DNA from: an uncultured Prevotella sp.
GTDB lineage: Bacteria; Bacteroidota; Bacteroidia; Bacteroidales; Bacteroidaceae
Length of the DNA: 6,105 nt
NCBI GenBank assembly: GCA_937889855.1
Contig: CALBYK010000052.1
Location: forward strand, 1-6,105
Direction: 5' to 3'
The notes below the pieces were generated by a model. It had not been told where the DNA came from, ran no database searches, and was given only the letters and a program-made list of their open reading frames with translations. Position 1 is the stretch's first letter; each line of letters begins with the position of its first letter. Position numbers and translations under genes: made by a program. This document shows positions 1 through 6,105 of this stretch, piece after piece.

Positions 1-3000
1 CGCCTTGTTGGCGGCGACAGTGCTGTTGCCGGCTATCGCTGTGGCGCCGTTCCTCACAAGTGAGAATCGGTCAATTGACGTGTCGGCTCTATGAATGGTG
101 ATGTCGCCGTCGATGCCGTAGGTCATGCCCGTGATGTTGTCCTTCAGGCGGTAGGCGTCGCGCTCAAAACCGTTGGCAGTGCGGAACGAGAAGGTGATGT
201 CTTGCTGGGCTGATGTGCACATTCCGAGCGGTACAACGTCTGCCAGCGGTATGATGTCGTAGGCATTACCGCCACTGATGGCAAACAGACTCAGTTCGGG
301 GCGCACCTCGTTGTCGAAGAGTGTGGGCGATGAGTATGCGCCAGACTCTACGAATGTCAGCGAAGCCACTGTCTTTGTTGAGTCGGCTGTTGCCGATACG
401 CGCAGTTGCGGGGCGTTGCTTGCCAGTGTCGGTGTCGCGTCGTCGTCGCTGGCAGATAGCATGTCGGTGGTGAGCGTCACGTTGACCGATGTAGCGGCAT
501 CGGCCGTCTCTATGAATACCGACTGCATAGGGGCGATGGTCTTCACGTCGCCGTTGTAGACAAAGGTGCCGTCGTCGTTGCGCGTCACGGTGAGCACGGC
601 ACCGTTGAGTTCTGTCTTCACCGCCTTCACGTTGTCGTTGTAGTTGAGGAAGTGGCCTATGTCGATATGGCTCATAAACGGGTTGCCGAGCATGAATGTC
701 GTCGTTGCCTTGTCGGCTGTGAGCGTTATGGGAAACTCTGTCTGCGCCTTGTAGACGGTGCGGCTCGCTCCGTCGGAGGTGCTCAGCGTGAGGTTGCCGT
801 CGTTGGCGGTCTCGTAGATGAAGCGGTAAGGCAGCATCGGGTCGCGCTCGATACTCTCCTTCACTCCGTCAATCTTCGTGTGGTCGTAGTCGCTGTAGTA
901 GTTGTACTCGGTGTGCGTCTTGGGGAAGCGGAACAGGAAGGAGTCGGCTCCCGTCGTCCCCTCGTCCACCCATACAGCCACGCCGCCACCCATCGGGTAG
1001 TTGTAGGCAAGGTTGTTGAAGTGGTGCGACCAGTTGGTGGCGTCGACCGTCACCGTGAGGTAGTCGTCGGCAGCATTGCCCGTGGTCCACTTGTGCGACT
1101 TCTCCGTGGCGAGCCACAAGCGCTGGTAGACAGTGGGGTTGAAGCGCTGCTCGGGGTAGTTGTCGGCAGTAAGCTCGGCAAACGTCTCGGGGGCAGCCAC
1201 CGTGTTGTTGACGAACATGTCGCCCGTATACATCTGCTTCAGTGGTGCCGAGAAGTTGTAGTAGCGGTTGGGCTGCATCTTCGCCTCCACCCAAGCGCGG
1301 TTGTAGTTGAGCTCCTGCGTGCGCTCCACGGCCGACTTCGGTTCGAAGAAGATGTCATTGCAGCAGTATTCGTCGCCCGTTTTCACCTCGCCGGGTTCGA
1401 GCACGGGATAGTGCTTGGCACTTGATGGGATGATGACGTTGGTGCAGCAGTAAGGGGCACCGTCGCTCCAGTTGTCCCACTTGTTCCAGTCGTTGTTGGA
1501 TGCGGTGGTGAGCCATGTGGTCTGTCGCGGGTACACGGTGTAGTCGACACTGTTGATGAAGTTGCCGCTTCCGTCGTAGAACATCATCTGATAGCGTCCG
1601 GGAGTCATCGTGACATATTCGTAGTTGATCAGGCCCGTCGTGGCGTCCGACTTCAGAGTCACCTCGCCGATGCCCGGCTCGCCAAACTCGATGGTGTAGT
1701 CGGTATCGACATATCCCTTGGCTTGAATCTTGATGGTGTCGCCCACGCACACCTTGTTCACAGCCACGTCGAGCGGTTCCTGCGCACACGAGTTAGGGTC
1801 CTTGCAGTCGGGAATGCCGTCGTTGTCGACATCGCCTCGCAGGAACAGTCCGTAGAACTTCTGCGGCTCTGCCGCATCGACAACACCGCCTATGGTGATG
1901 CGCACCTCGTCGTAGATGTGCTTGGGCTGAACGAAGAGGTAGTTCTTGTCGCCATATCCCGCCACGTCGGCGCCGAGCACACTCCAGTCCGATTTCTTGT
2001 CGCCAGTGGCTTTGCCCTGGTAGAAGGTCTCCACGGTGAGCCAGTTGCCCACACCGATGTTAGCCACGTAGGTTTTCTGGTCGACGATGATGCCTATTTG
2101 GTGGTGATAGTCCATCGTCCTGCCTACGTTGACAGCCACTACCTGTCCCGAGCCTACAGCCACGGTGTTGAGCACGAGCATTGCCGTAGACATATCGTTG
2201 TCGATGAGATAGCTCAGGTCGTCGATGGTGTTAGCTACGCTCACCACTTCAATGTTTTTTGTGGCGTCGGCGTTGATAGTAGTGTGTGTATTCTCGTTGC
2301 TGAGCAGCGTCACGCTGCAGCCCATCGGGTCGCTGCATGCGGCGTCGGCATCCTCGATGAAGGCAAAGTAGATATGGAGGTTGGAGCCGCGCAGATTGAG
2401 CACGCCAGATGTCCACAGCATAATCTCGTCCACCTGCATAGGCTGTCCGTCGTTGTCGGTCTCGGGCACGGCGATGCTGTATCGCGTGCGCTGCACACCG
2501 GCCTGAGTGGCAACATCGGCCTGCACACCGTTAGACTCGGAGATGACGTGTCGATACACCTCCTTGCCCTGATGGTAGCAGCGTATCTGCAGGTATTGCA
2601 GCAGCGAGAGGTCAATGCCCGTCACGAAGTTGGCCACGACAAATCCCATGCGCTTTGGCTTCATTCTGGCAGCAGCCTCCTCTACAGACTCCCCGTCGTG
2701 GCGGTCGGTGGCGTCGTACATCAGTCCACCGTCGGTGCGCTTCACACCCGTGATGCGCAGATTGCTGGCGAGGCTCAGTCCGCCGATATAAGTGGCGTAG
2801 TCCTCGGTCGACTTGGTTACGATGGCATCGGCATTCTGCAGGTCGGAAGCCGAGATGAGGCTGCCCGACGAGCCGTAGATGTCGGTCGACACCTCGTAGG
2901 TGCCGTTCTCCATGCCGTTGTTCATTGGTCGTGTGCACGTGAGGTCCTCGTTGCCGAAGTGTCCCACGCTGAGCCACATCTCGTCTGAGCAGCCGTCAGT

Positions 3001-4560
3001 GGCTGTGGCACGAAACAGATAGTAGCCCGGCGATAGATTCGTCACGTAGCCGGTAGGCGTTACCGACGGCGCAGCCGATGTGTCGTCGTCGGGAATTGAC
3101 TTCTCCAGTGTCCACGTCACGCTCACGTCGGGGTTCGACCTGAGCTGGAACGATGTCTGCCCAGGGCACAGGTCGGTGTCGGGCGACGGGTTTATCTGGC
3201 AGTGGTGAGGCACTTCGGGCTTGTTCTTCACGAAACCGTAGTGTATGCCTATCGCGCCGAGGTCGACGCTCAGCACCGTGTGGAAACGAATCTCGCATCC
3301 CGAGAACGGTTGCTCGACCGTGACCGATGCCGTGCCGTTGCCGCCCTTCGCCACGCTGAGGTTGAGCACGCCTGCCGACACCGTCTCCTCCTGCACCTTG
3401 TTGCCGTTGCGGTCGAAGAGTATGAGTCGTATCCATGCTCCCGCGTCGAGAGCCAGTCCGGAACCCACGTTGTAGTTGAAGCCCACTTCCATGCCCTTGC
3501 CGAACACCTCGTCGTCGGTGCCGTCGGTGCGCTTCATCATAAACTTGGCACCGCCTTGATAGCCCACCGATAGTATAGGCGTCACGGCTATGTAGTTGCT
3601 CGTGTCGTAGTCGGTGAGTTTGCTCATCACATCCGATGTGAAGGGGAACGGAATGCCAAGCAGCACAGGGTCCCAGCCTTTCACATAGTCGAGCTCGGCT
3701 GATGCTTCGGGGTTGCCCGTCGCCGCCATGTAGTCGTTATATAGCGATATGCCGCCCTTGAGCGTGTGGCCGCTATCGTCGGTGCCGTCGTAGGTTATGG
3801 GATATTCTTGAGAGTTGCCCACGAAGGCATACTTCACCTTGAGCAGATCGCCCACGCCCACCTGCACGCCGCCCGAGTGGTCGAGTGAAATCTCGTCGAA
3901 CAGCCAGTCGCTCTCAGCGGTGAGCATGATGCACGCCTCGTCGGAACCAGGAATCTGTATCAGCTTGAGCGTCACGCCGCTGCCGTCCTGTCCCTCCTGC
4001 ACGGCTTTCACGCCCAGTAGCTTGCCGTCGCGGTAGAAGCCTATTGACATGGCCTTGATTACATCGAGCGTGAGCACGGCATTGCCCGAGCCAGCCACGA
4101 TGCAGTAGCCCGCCTTGGTGCCCTTGGCGTAGTAGTTACGCATGTCGCGGATGCTCACGATGGGGTCGACGGTGACGGCGGCGCTCACCACCTTGTTGAA
4201 TTCGGCATAGTCCTCAAGATCCTCATTGGTCAGTGCGTTCATGGTCTTGTTCCATCCGCCCACACCAACGACGGTGATGAGTTTGTTGACAGTGCATCCT
4301 TCGCCTACAAGGGCGCGTCGGTTGCGCATTCGGCGGAAGTGGAGGTTGGGGTATTTGGTTGCCGTGCTGTCGAAATCCTCATACTCTTTAGACTGGTCGG
4401 GCATGTCGCTCCAGTCCTCGGTGTAGATGGTGATGCCGTGGCGGCTTGCTGCGTCGCGTGCCTCGGCACTCTCGAAGTAAGGACTGGTGAAGTCGTCCTG
4501 AGCCATGACGCCGGTGAAGCAACAGAGGATGGATATTATAATGAAATATAGTCGTTTCAT
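1..4560 (-). CDS. Giant multidomain secreted surface protein, probable type IX secretion substrate (C-terminus outside window)
   Basis: The frame is open for 1520 codons from ATG 4560 to base 1 with no stop, so the gene continues to the left. Residues 1-20 are a signal peptide. After an Arg cluster (76-82) come four divergent copies of a beta-rich module (about 83-250, 251-447, 531-738, 770-907), with an Ig/PKD-like domain (about 454-530) between the second and third. Then follow a TSP3-like calcium loop (908-925), a second Ig-like segment (about 930-1010), a W-rich segment with paired cysteines (1016-1070) and a GNPF/IAPMQ region (about 1285-1505). Such architecture is known from large Bacteroidota surface proteins exported by the type IX system; the sorting domain itself is not visible. 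I see no catalytic motif and no vWA MIDAS (DxSxS), so adhesion or structure is more likely than enzymatic activity. The start is fixed by the signal peptide and an A-rich leader. Its place 72 bases behind a fimbrillin-like lipoprotein gene suggests a fimbrial adhesin or anchor; that role is inferred. Leu TTA is absent and CTA and TCA are rare. Confidence 0.93.
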   Translation of the reverse strand, partial: MKRLYFIIISILCCFTGVMAQDDFTSPYFESAEARDAASRHGITIYTEDWSDMPDQSKEYEDFDSTATKYPNLHFRRMRNRRALVGEGCTVNKLITVVGVGGWNKTMNALTNEDLEDYAEFNKVVSAAVTVDPIVSIRDMRNYYAKGTKAGYCIVAGSGNAVLTLDVIKAMSIGFYRDGKLLGVKAVQEGQDGSGVTLKLIQIPGSDEACIMLTAESDWLFDEISLDHSGGVQVGVGDLLKVKYAFVGNSQEYPITYDGTDDSGHTLKGGISLYNDYMAATGNPEASAELDYVKGWDPVLLGIPFPFTSDVMSKLTDYDTSNYIAVTPILSVGYQGGAKFMMKRTDGTDDEVFGKGMEVGFNYNVGSGLALDAGAWIRLILFDRNGNKVQEETVSAGVLNLSVAKGGNGTASVTVEQPFSGCEIRFHTVLSVDLGAIGIHYGFVKNKPEVPHHCQINPSPDTDLCPGQTSFQLRSNPDVSVTWTLEKSIPDDDTSAAPSVTPTGYVTNLSPGYYLFRATATDGCSDEMWLSVGHFGNEDLTCTRPMNNGMENGTYEVSTDIYGSSGSLISASDLQNADAIVTKSTEDYATYIGGLSLASNLRITGVKRTDGGLMYDATDRHDGESVEEAAARMKPKRMGFVVANFVTGIDLSLLQYLQIRCYHQGKEVYRHVISESNGVQADVATQAGVQRTRYSIAVPETDNDGQPMQVDEIMLWTSGVLNLRGSNLHIYFAFIEDADAACSDPMGCSVTLLSNENTHTTINADATKNIEVVSVANTIDDLSYLIDNDMSTAMLVLNTVAVGSGQVVAVNVGRTMDYHHQIGIIVDQKTYVANIGVGNWLTVETFYQGKATGDKKSDWSVLGADVAGYGDKNYLFVQPKHIYDEVRITIGGVVDAAEPQKFYGLFLRGDVDNDGIPDCKDPNSCAQEPLDVAVNKVCVGDTIKIQAKGYVDTDYTIEFGEPGIGEVTLKSDATTGLINYEYVTMTPGRYQMMFYDGSGNFINSVDYTVYPRQTTWLTTASNNDWNKWDNWSDGAPYCCTNVIIPSSAKHYPVLEPGEVKTGDEYCCNDIFFEPKSAVERTQELNYNRAWVEAKMQPNRYYNFSAPLKQMYTGDMFVNNTVAAPETFAELTADNYPEQRFNPTVYQRLWLATEKSHKWTTGNAADDYLTVTVDATNWSHHFNNLAYNYPMGGGVAVWVDEGTTGADSFLFRFPKTHTEYNYYSDYDHTKIDGVKESIERDPMLPYRFIYETANDGNLTLSTSDGASRTVYKAQTEFPITLTADKATTTFMLGNPFMSHIDIGHFLNYNDNVKAVKTELNGAVLTVTRNDDGTFVYNGDVKTIAPMQSVFIETADAATSVNVTLTTDMLSASDDDATPTLASNAPQLRVSATADSTKTVASLTFVESGAYSSPTLFDNEVRPELSLFAISGGNAYDIIPLADVVPLGMCTSAQQDITFSFRTANGFERDAYRLKDNITGMTYGIDGDITIHRADTSIDRFSLVRNGATAIAGNSTVAANKA
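46..708 (-). other. GNPF/IAPMQ C-terminal region, of the type that precedes type IX sorting signals
   Basis: Residues about 1285-1505. GNPFMSHIDIGHF begins at 1292 and matches the GNPYPSxIDxxxF pattern, and IAPMQSVFIE begins at 1342 and matches the IxPxQxFFV pattern. A long beta-rich stretch ends in DRFSLV near 1497. In many Flavobacteriia and Bacteroidales surface proteins these motifs occur in this order, shortly before the C-terminal sorting domain read by the type IX system. The expected sorting domain would lie just beyond base 1. Confidence 0.6.
1351..1515 (-). other. W-rich NW...VIIP segment with two vicinal cysteine pairs
   Basis: Residues 1016-1070. Tryptophans at 1016, 1025, 1028 and 1031 lie in a 'DWNKWDNWSDGAP' context, followed by a TNVIIP strand and a YPVL strand. 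This W-x-NW...VxIP...YP pattern recurs in large secreted Bacteroidota proteins ahead of their C-terminal region. Here CC pairs occur at 1038-1039 and 1066-1067, where relatives, as I recall them, have single cysteines. The segment follows an Ig-like stretch (about 930-1010, beginning near C938-V-G-D). Confidence 0.6.
1786..1839 (-). other. Thrombospondin-type-3-like calcium loop with an embedded RGD
   Basis: Residues 908-925 read RGDVDNDGIPDCKDPNSC. D910, D912, D914, G915 and D918 fit the DxDxDGxxD calcium-binding pattern of thrombospondin type 3 repeats, which are widespread as single or few copies in Bacteroidota surface proteins. C919 and C925 are spaced to form a small disulfide. R908-G909-D910 overlaps the first calcium ligand. 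The loop joins the end of module D4 to the following Ig-like segment. Confidence 0.75.
1840..2970 (-). other. Modules D3 and D4 of the giant protein (second pair of divergent beta-rich repeats)
   Basis: Residues about 531-738 and 770-907. The anchors of D1 and D2 recur: RCYHQGKE (660-667) and TFYQGKA (845-851), VDEIML (710-715) and YDEVRI (883-888), and closing strands YFAF (731-734) and FYGLF (902-906), 20-21 residues after the acidic motif. D4 opens with a YLIDNDMSTA stretch just after residue 781. It recalls the 'xxDGDxxT' opening of discoidin (F5/8 type C)-like galactose-binding domains and makes D4 the copy most open to that reading. Ligand binding is inferred only. Confidence 0.55.
2971..3201 (-). 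other. Ig/PKD-like domain of the giant protein
   Basis: Residues about 454-530. The segment opens with an LCPGQTSFQL pattern (C465) and runs through a VTWTL strand. It then has GYYLFRATATDGCSDEMWLSV with C524 close to the end. A cysteine followed by GQ or GE, a central W strand, and a final G-Y-x-F...C-x-D/E run is the usual outline of PKD-like or Ig-like spacer domains in Bacteroidota surface proteins. It separates the two pairs of beta-rich modules. C465 and C524 could form the intradomain disulfide. Confidence 0.6.
3220..4314 (-). other. Modules D1 and D2 of the giant protein (first pair of divergent beta-rich repeats)
   Basis: Residues about 83-250 and 251-447. Each copy has an aromatic-rich strand with a turn (GFYRDGK at 174-180; LFDRNGNK at 381-388). 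Later comes an aromatic/acidic motif (FDEI at 221-224; FSGCEI at 419-424), and 22-23 residues after that a closing strand (YAFVG at 244-248; YGFVK at 441-445). D1 also holds a segment of the type DxxxYYxxGTxAG (139-150). The same layout is common in large Bacteroidota surface proteins and suggests a jelly-roll or galactose-binding-like beta sandwich; I do not assign a family name. The boundary between the copies is approximate, and D2 may start later, near residue 300. Confidence 0.6.
4501..4560 (-). other. Signal peptide of the giant protein (signal peptidase I type)
   Basis: Residues 1-20 begin M-K-R, followed by a hydrophobic stretch (LYFIIISILCCF) and end in GVMA, with cleavage expected before Q21-D22-D23. 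C13 and C14 lie inside the hydrophobic core and are not followed by a lipobox layout, so this is read as Sec/SPI export to the periplasm and not as a lipoprotein. This matches a substrate that later crosses the outer membrane. Confidence 0.88.
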
Positions 4561-4632
4561 ATTCTTTATGTGTTAATGAGGTTATGTCAAAACTCGCAAT
4601 TTGTGACCTCCGCCACGGACACAGTTGTGATT
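4561..4632 (-). promoter_or_regulatory. Short intergenic leader with A-rich translation start for the giant gene
   Basis: These 72 bases separate the stop of the lipoprotein gene from the ATG of the giant gene. Read on the minus strand, the last bases before the ATG are ACACATAAAGAAT, the A-rich, Shine-Dalgarno-free type of start region usual in Bacteroidota. I find no TAnnTTTG-type -7 element and no stem followed by a T run, so cotranscription with the upstream gene is likely. Confidence 0.55.
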
Positions 4633-5916
4633 TTATAGTTTGTGTTTCATTATTGTCTCCGAGTTGTCGCAGGTGAACACGTATTTGTGGTTGCGCCGAA
4701 AGTAGAACACGTTGCCTATGGCGTCGGGCGATATCACACCGGTAGCGTTGTCGCCTGATATTACGTCCTCGGTGCAGATTTGTCCCATGTCGTATCGATA
4801 GTCGATAGCAGCCGCACTCATATACACTCTCAGTGCAAGATGTGTCTTGCCGGGCAGTACCCATGCTGATATTGTGGTGTATTCATTTTCTGTGTCTTTC
4901 GCGCTATATCCTATTGGCGAATAATATTGGGTGTCGAGCAATGAGGCGGCAGAATTGAAACAGCCGTAGTCGTAGAGTCCTGCTTCGGTGTAGATATTGT
5001 CGGCTGCGAGATAAGCGGCATCGACATCGTGAGTTGTGCCTACGGGTGTGTGTTTCTCAAGTTTCACCTTCAGCTCCACCTTTGCCATGCCACGATACAG
5101 TGTTCCCGTGAGCGGCACGTCGGCATTGTCGTCGTAGGCATATTTTATTGTCTTGCTGCCGGTATGTCCTTGTGCATAGCAGTCGCCGTAGAACAGTTGA
5201 GGAATGGCGATGGCAAGTTTACCCACCTTTGAGGAGGAGTTTCTATAATGGCTTGAGAGGCTGTCAATATTTATATTATCAAACTTTGCCTTAAACTCGT
5301 CGAGTGTCGTCCCGTCTTTCAGGTTGAGCTTCATCCACGAATCGATGCCTTCGTCGAGTGTGTTCTTTACTGGATACACGGGCGCAAAATCCTTGTTGTA
5401 GGCAAGCGCGATCACGCGGTATTCATAGCCGTAGGTCTTCTTTATCTTTCCTTCGGCCACGCGGTGCTTGTGTGTCTTGTTGTAGAAGTCGTCGCCGTCG
5501 GGATAGTCCTTGTCGTCGGTGTCGGTCACACTGATGCGCACGTCGTTCTGCGCGTCGTAGACAAACGGGGTGTCGTCGGTGGTCGACGCGGCGGAGAGGT
5601 CGGAGCTGTCGGCGCGGCGGAAGGTGATGATGCGCACCTCGTTGATTTCCTTTAGTTCTTCCTGTCCGTCGTCGTCGCCAGTGCCTTCAGAGCCGTCGAT
5701 GTTGGAGTCGCCCGCTCCGGGAGGTGCGGCGCGTGTGCCGTCGTCGGGATCGACATTCCATGTAGAGCCAATCTCTACGTGCACAGGCACCTCGGTAGTG
5801 GCGGCTTGCGGTGCGGCGTCGGGGACGGGAGCGGGAGCGGTGTCGCTGCTGTCACATGCTGAAAGTGCAGTAGCAGCGAGAAACATTGCGGTTATTGATT
5901 TCAGGATATTGCTCAT
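4633..5916 (-). CDS. Fimbrillin-like lipoprotein, probable fimbrial accessory subunit (FimB/Mfa2 or Mfa1-like superfamily)
   Basis: With the start at 5916 the protein has 427 residues. The signal is MSNILK, a hydrophobic core and the lipobox LSAC, with lipidated C21. An Ala/Pro linker (26-44) and a GTRA site (60-63) follow, then an acidic linker (about 70-90). The fold appears to begin at EINEVRIITF (90-99). Fimbrillin-type landmarks are YEYRVIALA (164-172), IPQLFYG (238-244), LYRGMAKVELKV (273-284) and the closing VFYFRRNHKYVF (403-414). In this superfamily, lipidated precursors cross the outer membrane, may be cut by an Arg-specific protease, and polymerise by strand exchange; R62 could be that site, by inference. 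An in-frame ATG at 5937 would add MNLKLSN and overlap the upstream gene by 20 bases. I prefer 5916, one base after that stop, because it gives a compact 21-residue signal, but 5937 cannot be excluded. I cannot tell stalk, tip and anchor subunits apart. Confidence 0.85.
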   Translation of the reverse strand: MSNILKSITAMFLAATALSACDSSDTAPAPVPDAAPQAATTEVPVHVEIGSTWNVDPDDGTRAAPPGAGDSNIDGSEGTGDDDGQEELKEINEVRIITFRRADSSDLSAASTTDDTPFVYDAQNDVRISVTDTDDKDYPDGDDFYNKTHKHRVAEGKIKKTYGYEYRVIALAYNKDFAPVYPVKNTLDEGIDSWMKLNLKDGTTLDEFKAKFDNINIDSLSSHYRNSSSKVGKLAIAIPQLFYGDCYAQGHTGSKTIKYAYDDNADVPLTGTLYRGMAKVELKVKLEKHTPVGTTHDVDAAYLAADNIYTEAGLYDYGCFNSAASLLDTQYYSPIGYSAKDTENEYTTISAWVLPGKTHLALRVYMSAAAIDYRYDMGQICTEDVISGDNATGVISPDAIGNVFYFRRNHKYVFTCDNSETIMKHKL

Positions 5917-5917
5917 A

Positions 5918-6105
5918 TTACTTAACTTCAAATTCATGCTTCTTGACGAAAGCCGGTTCCACTTCTATCGTGACGCTAATCTGCTGTGTGTCGGCCGTGG
6001 CATTGGTGAAGTCGGCGTTGAGGTTGACGCGCACGTTGCTGTAGGAGTAGAATCGGTAAGTAAGGTTGCTGTATATGTAGCACTCTGTGTCGGAGTGTTT
6101 CAACT
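5918..6105 (-). CDS. C-terminal fragment of a beta-rich protein upstream in the operon (start outside window)
   Basis: About 62 codons are visible, ending at TAA 5918-5920; the frame is open to the window edge, so the TTG at 6103 is not taken as a start. The visible part alternates hydrophobic and polar residues (YRFYSYSNVRVNLNADF, then ISVTIEVEPAF) and ends in KKHEFEVK, which indicates beta strands at the end of a secreted or surface domain. I do not recognise the family. Its stop lies one base before, or within, the start of the lipoprotein gene, so the two are almost certainly cotranscribed and may be translationally coupled. By position it may be another fimbrial subunit or assembly-associated lipoprotein. 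Confidence 0.8.
   Translation of the reverse strand, partial: LKHSDTECYIYSNLTYRFYSYSNVRVNLNADFTNATADTQQISVTIEVEPAFVKKHEFEVK

Noticed and set aside
869..1789. Minus-strand frames at 869-1294 and 1355-1789 (and others at 2310-3436 and 4388-4864)
   Set aside because: They are frame-shifted readings inside the giant gene or across its start, with R/H/C-rich translations. The giant frame is continuous through all of them and carries coherent domains.
1723..2988. A plus-strand frame of 421 residues, and a similar one of 257 residues at 652-1425
   Set aside because: Both lie codon-for-codon opposite the giant gene. They stay open because that gene has no TTA and few CTA or TCA codons (about 17 in 1520). 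Their products are rich in V, H, R and G with no domain or signal, as expected of antisense shadows.
1..4560. Frequent GTCGTC runs and GTCGAC sites suggesting a repeat array
   Set aside because: They are the reverse complement of GAC and neighbouring codons in an Asp-rich, G+C-rich protein. Spacing is irregular and there is no repeated unit.
4501..4560. A lipobox at C13-C14 of the giant protein signal
   Set aside because: The cysteines sit within the hydrophobic core, before the small-residue cleavage site GVMA at 17-20, so signal peptidase I processing fits better.
1..4560. A von Willebrand A MIDAS motif, as in Mfa5
   Set aside because: No DxSxS motif in a suitable hydrophobic-strand context was found in the 1520 visible residues. 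One could still lie outside the window.
4603..4622. An imperfect inverted repeat in the intergenic gap that could be a terminator
   Set aside because: The stem is only five pairs with a central mismatch and an eight-base loop, and no T run follows in the minus direction.

Overview
The window looks like part of a fimbria-type (pilus) surface operon from a Bacteroidota bacterium, most likely an intestinal or oral Bacteroidales member such as a Prevotella relative. The grounds are a fimbrillin-type lipoprotein, an A-rich start region without a Shine-Dalgarno sequence, and a giant secreted protein built from the beta-rich modules and the GNP(F/Y) region common in large Bacteroidota cell-surface proteins. 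G+C is roughly 55-60% in the lines I sampled. The genus is a guess.

All coding is on the minus strand, read from right to left. At the right edge (5918-6105) is the last part of a beta-rich protein whose start lies outside. It runs directly into a fimbrillin-like lipoprotein of 427 or 434 residues (4633-5916 or 5937). After a 72-base gap with no visible terminator or promoter comes the start of a giant secreted protein (ATG at 4560). It stays open for 1520 codons to base 1 and has no stop in the window. I checked every codon of this frame. The giant gene covers three quarters of the window.

The giant protein has a signal peptidase I signal, an arginine cluster, and two divergent copies of a beta-sandwich-like module. 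An Ig/PKD-like domain, two more copies of the module, and a thrombospondin-type-3-like calcium loop containing RGD follow. After these come a second Ig-like segment, a W-rich segment with two CC pairs, and a region with GNPF and IAPMQ motifs. In related proteins this last region lies just before a type IX secretion sorting signal. That signal, if present, is to the left of the window.

The order (beta-rich protein, fimbrillin-like lipoprotein, giant secreted protein) recalls the Porphyromonas mfa and fim operons, where small fimbrial subunits precede accessory or tip proteins and mfa ends in the large Mfa5. The working model is a surface fibre whose accessory subunit is the lipoprotein and whose large adhesin or anchor is the giant protein. 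No RNA genes, mobile elements, CRISPR arrays or long nucleotide repeats were seen, and plus-strand reading frames are shadows.
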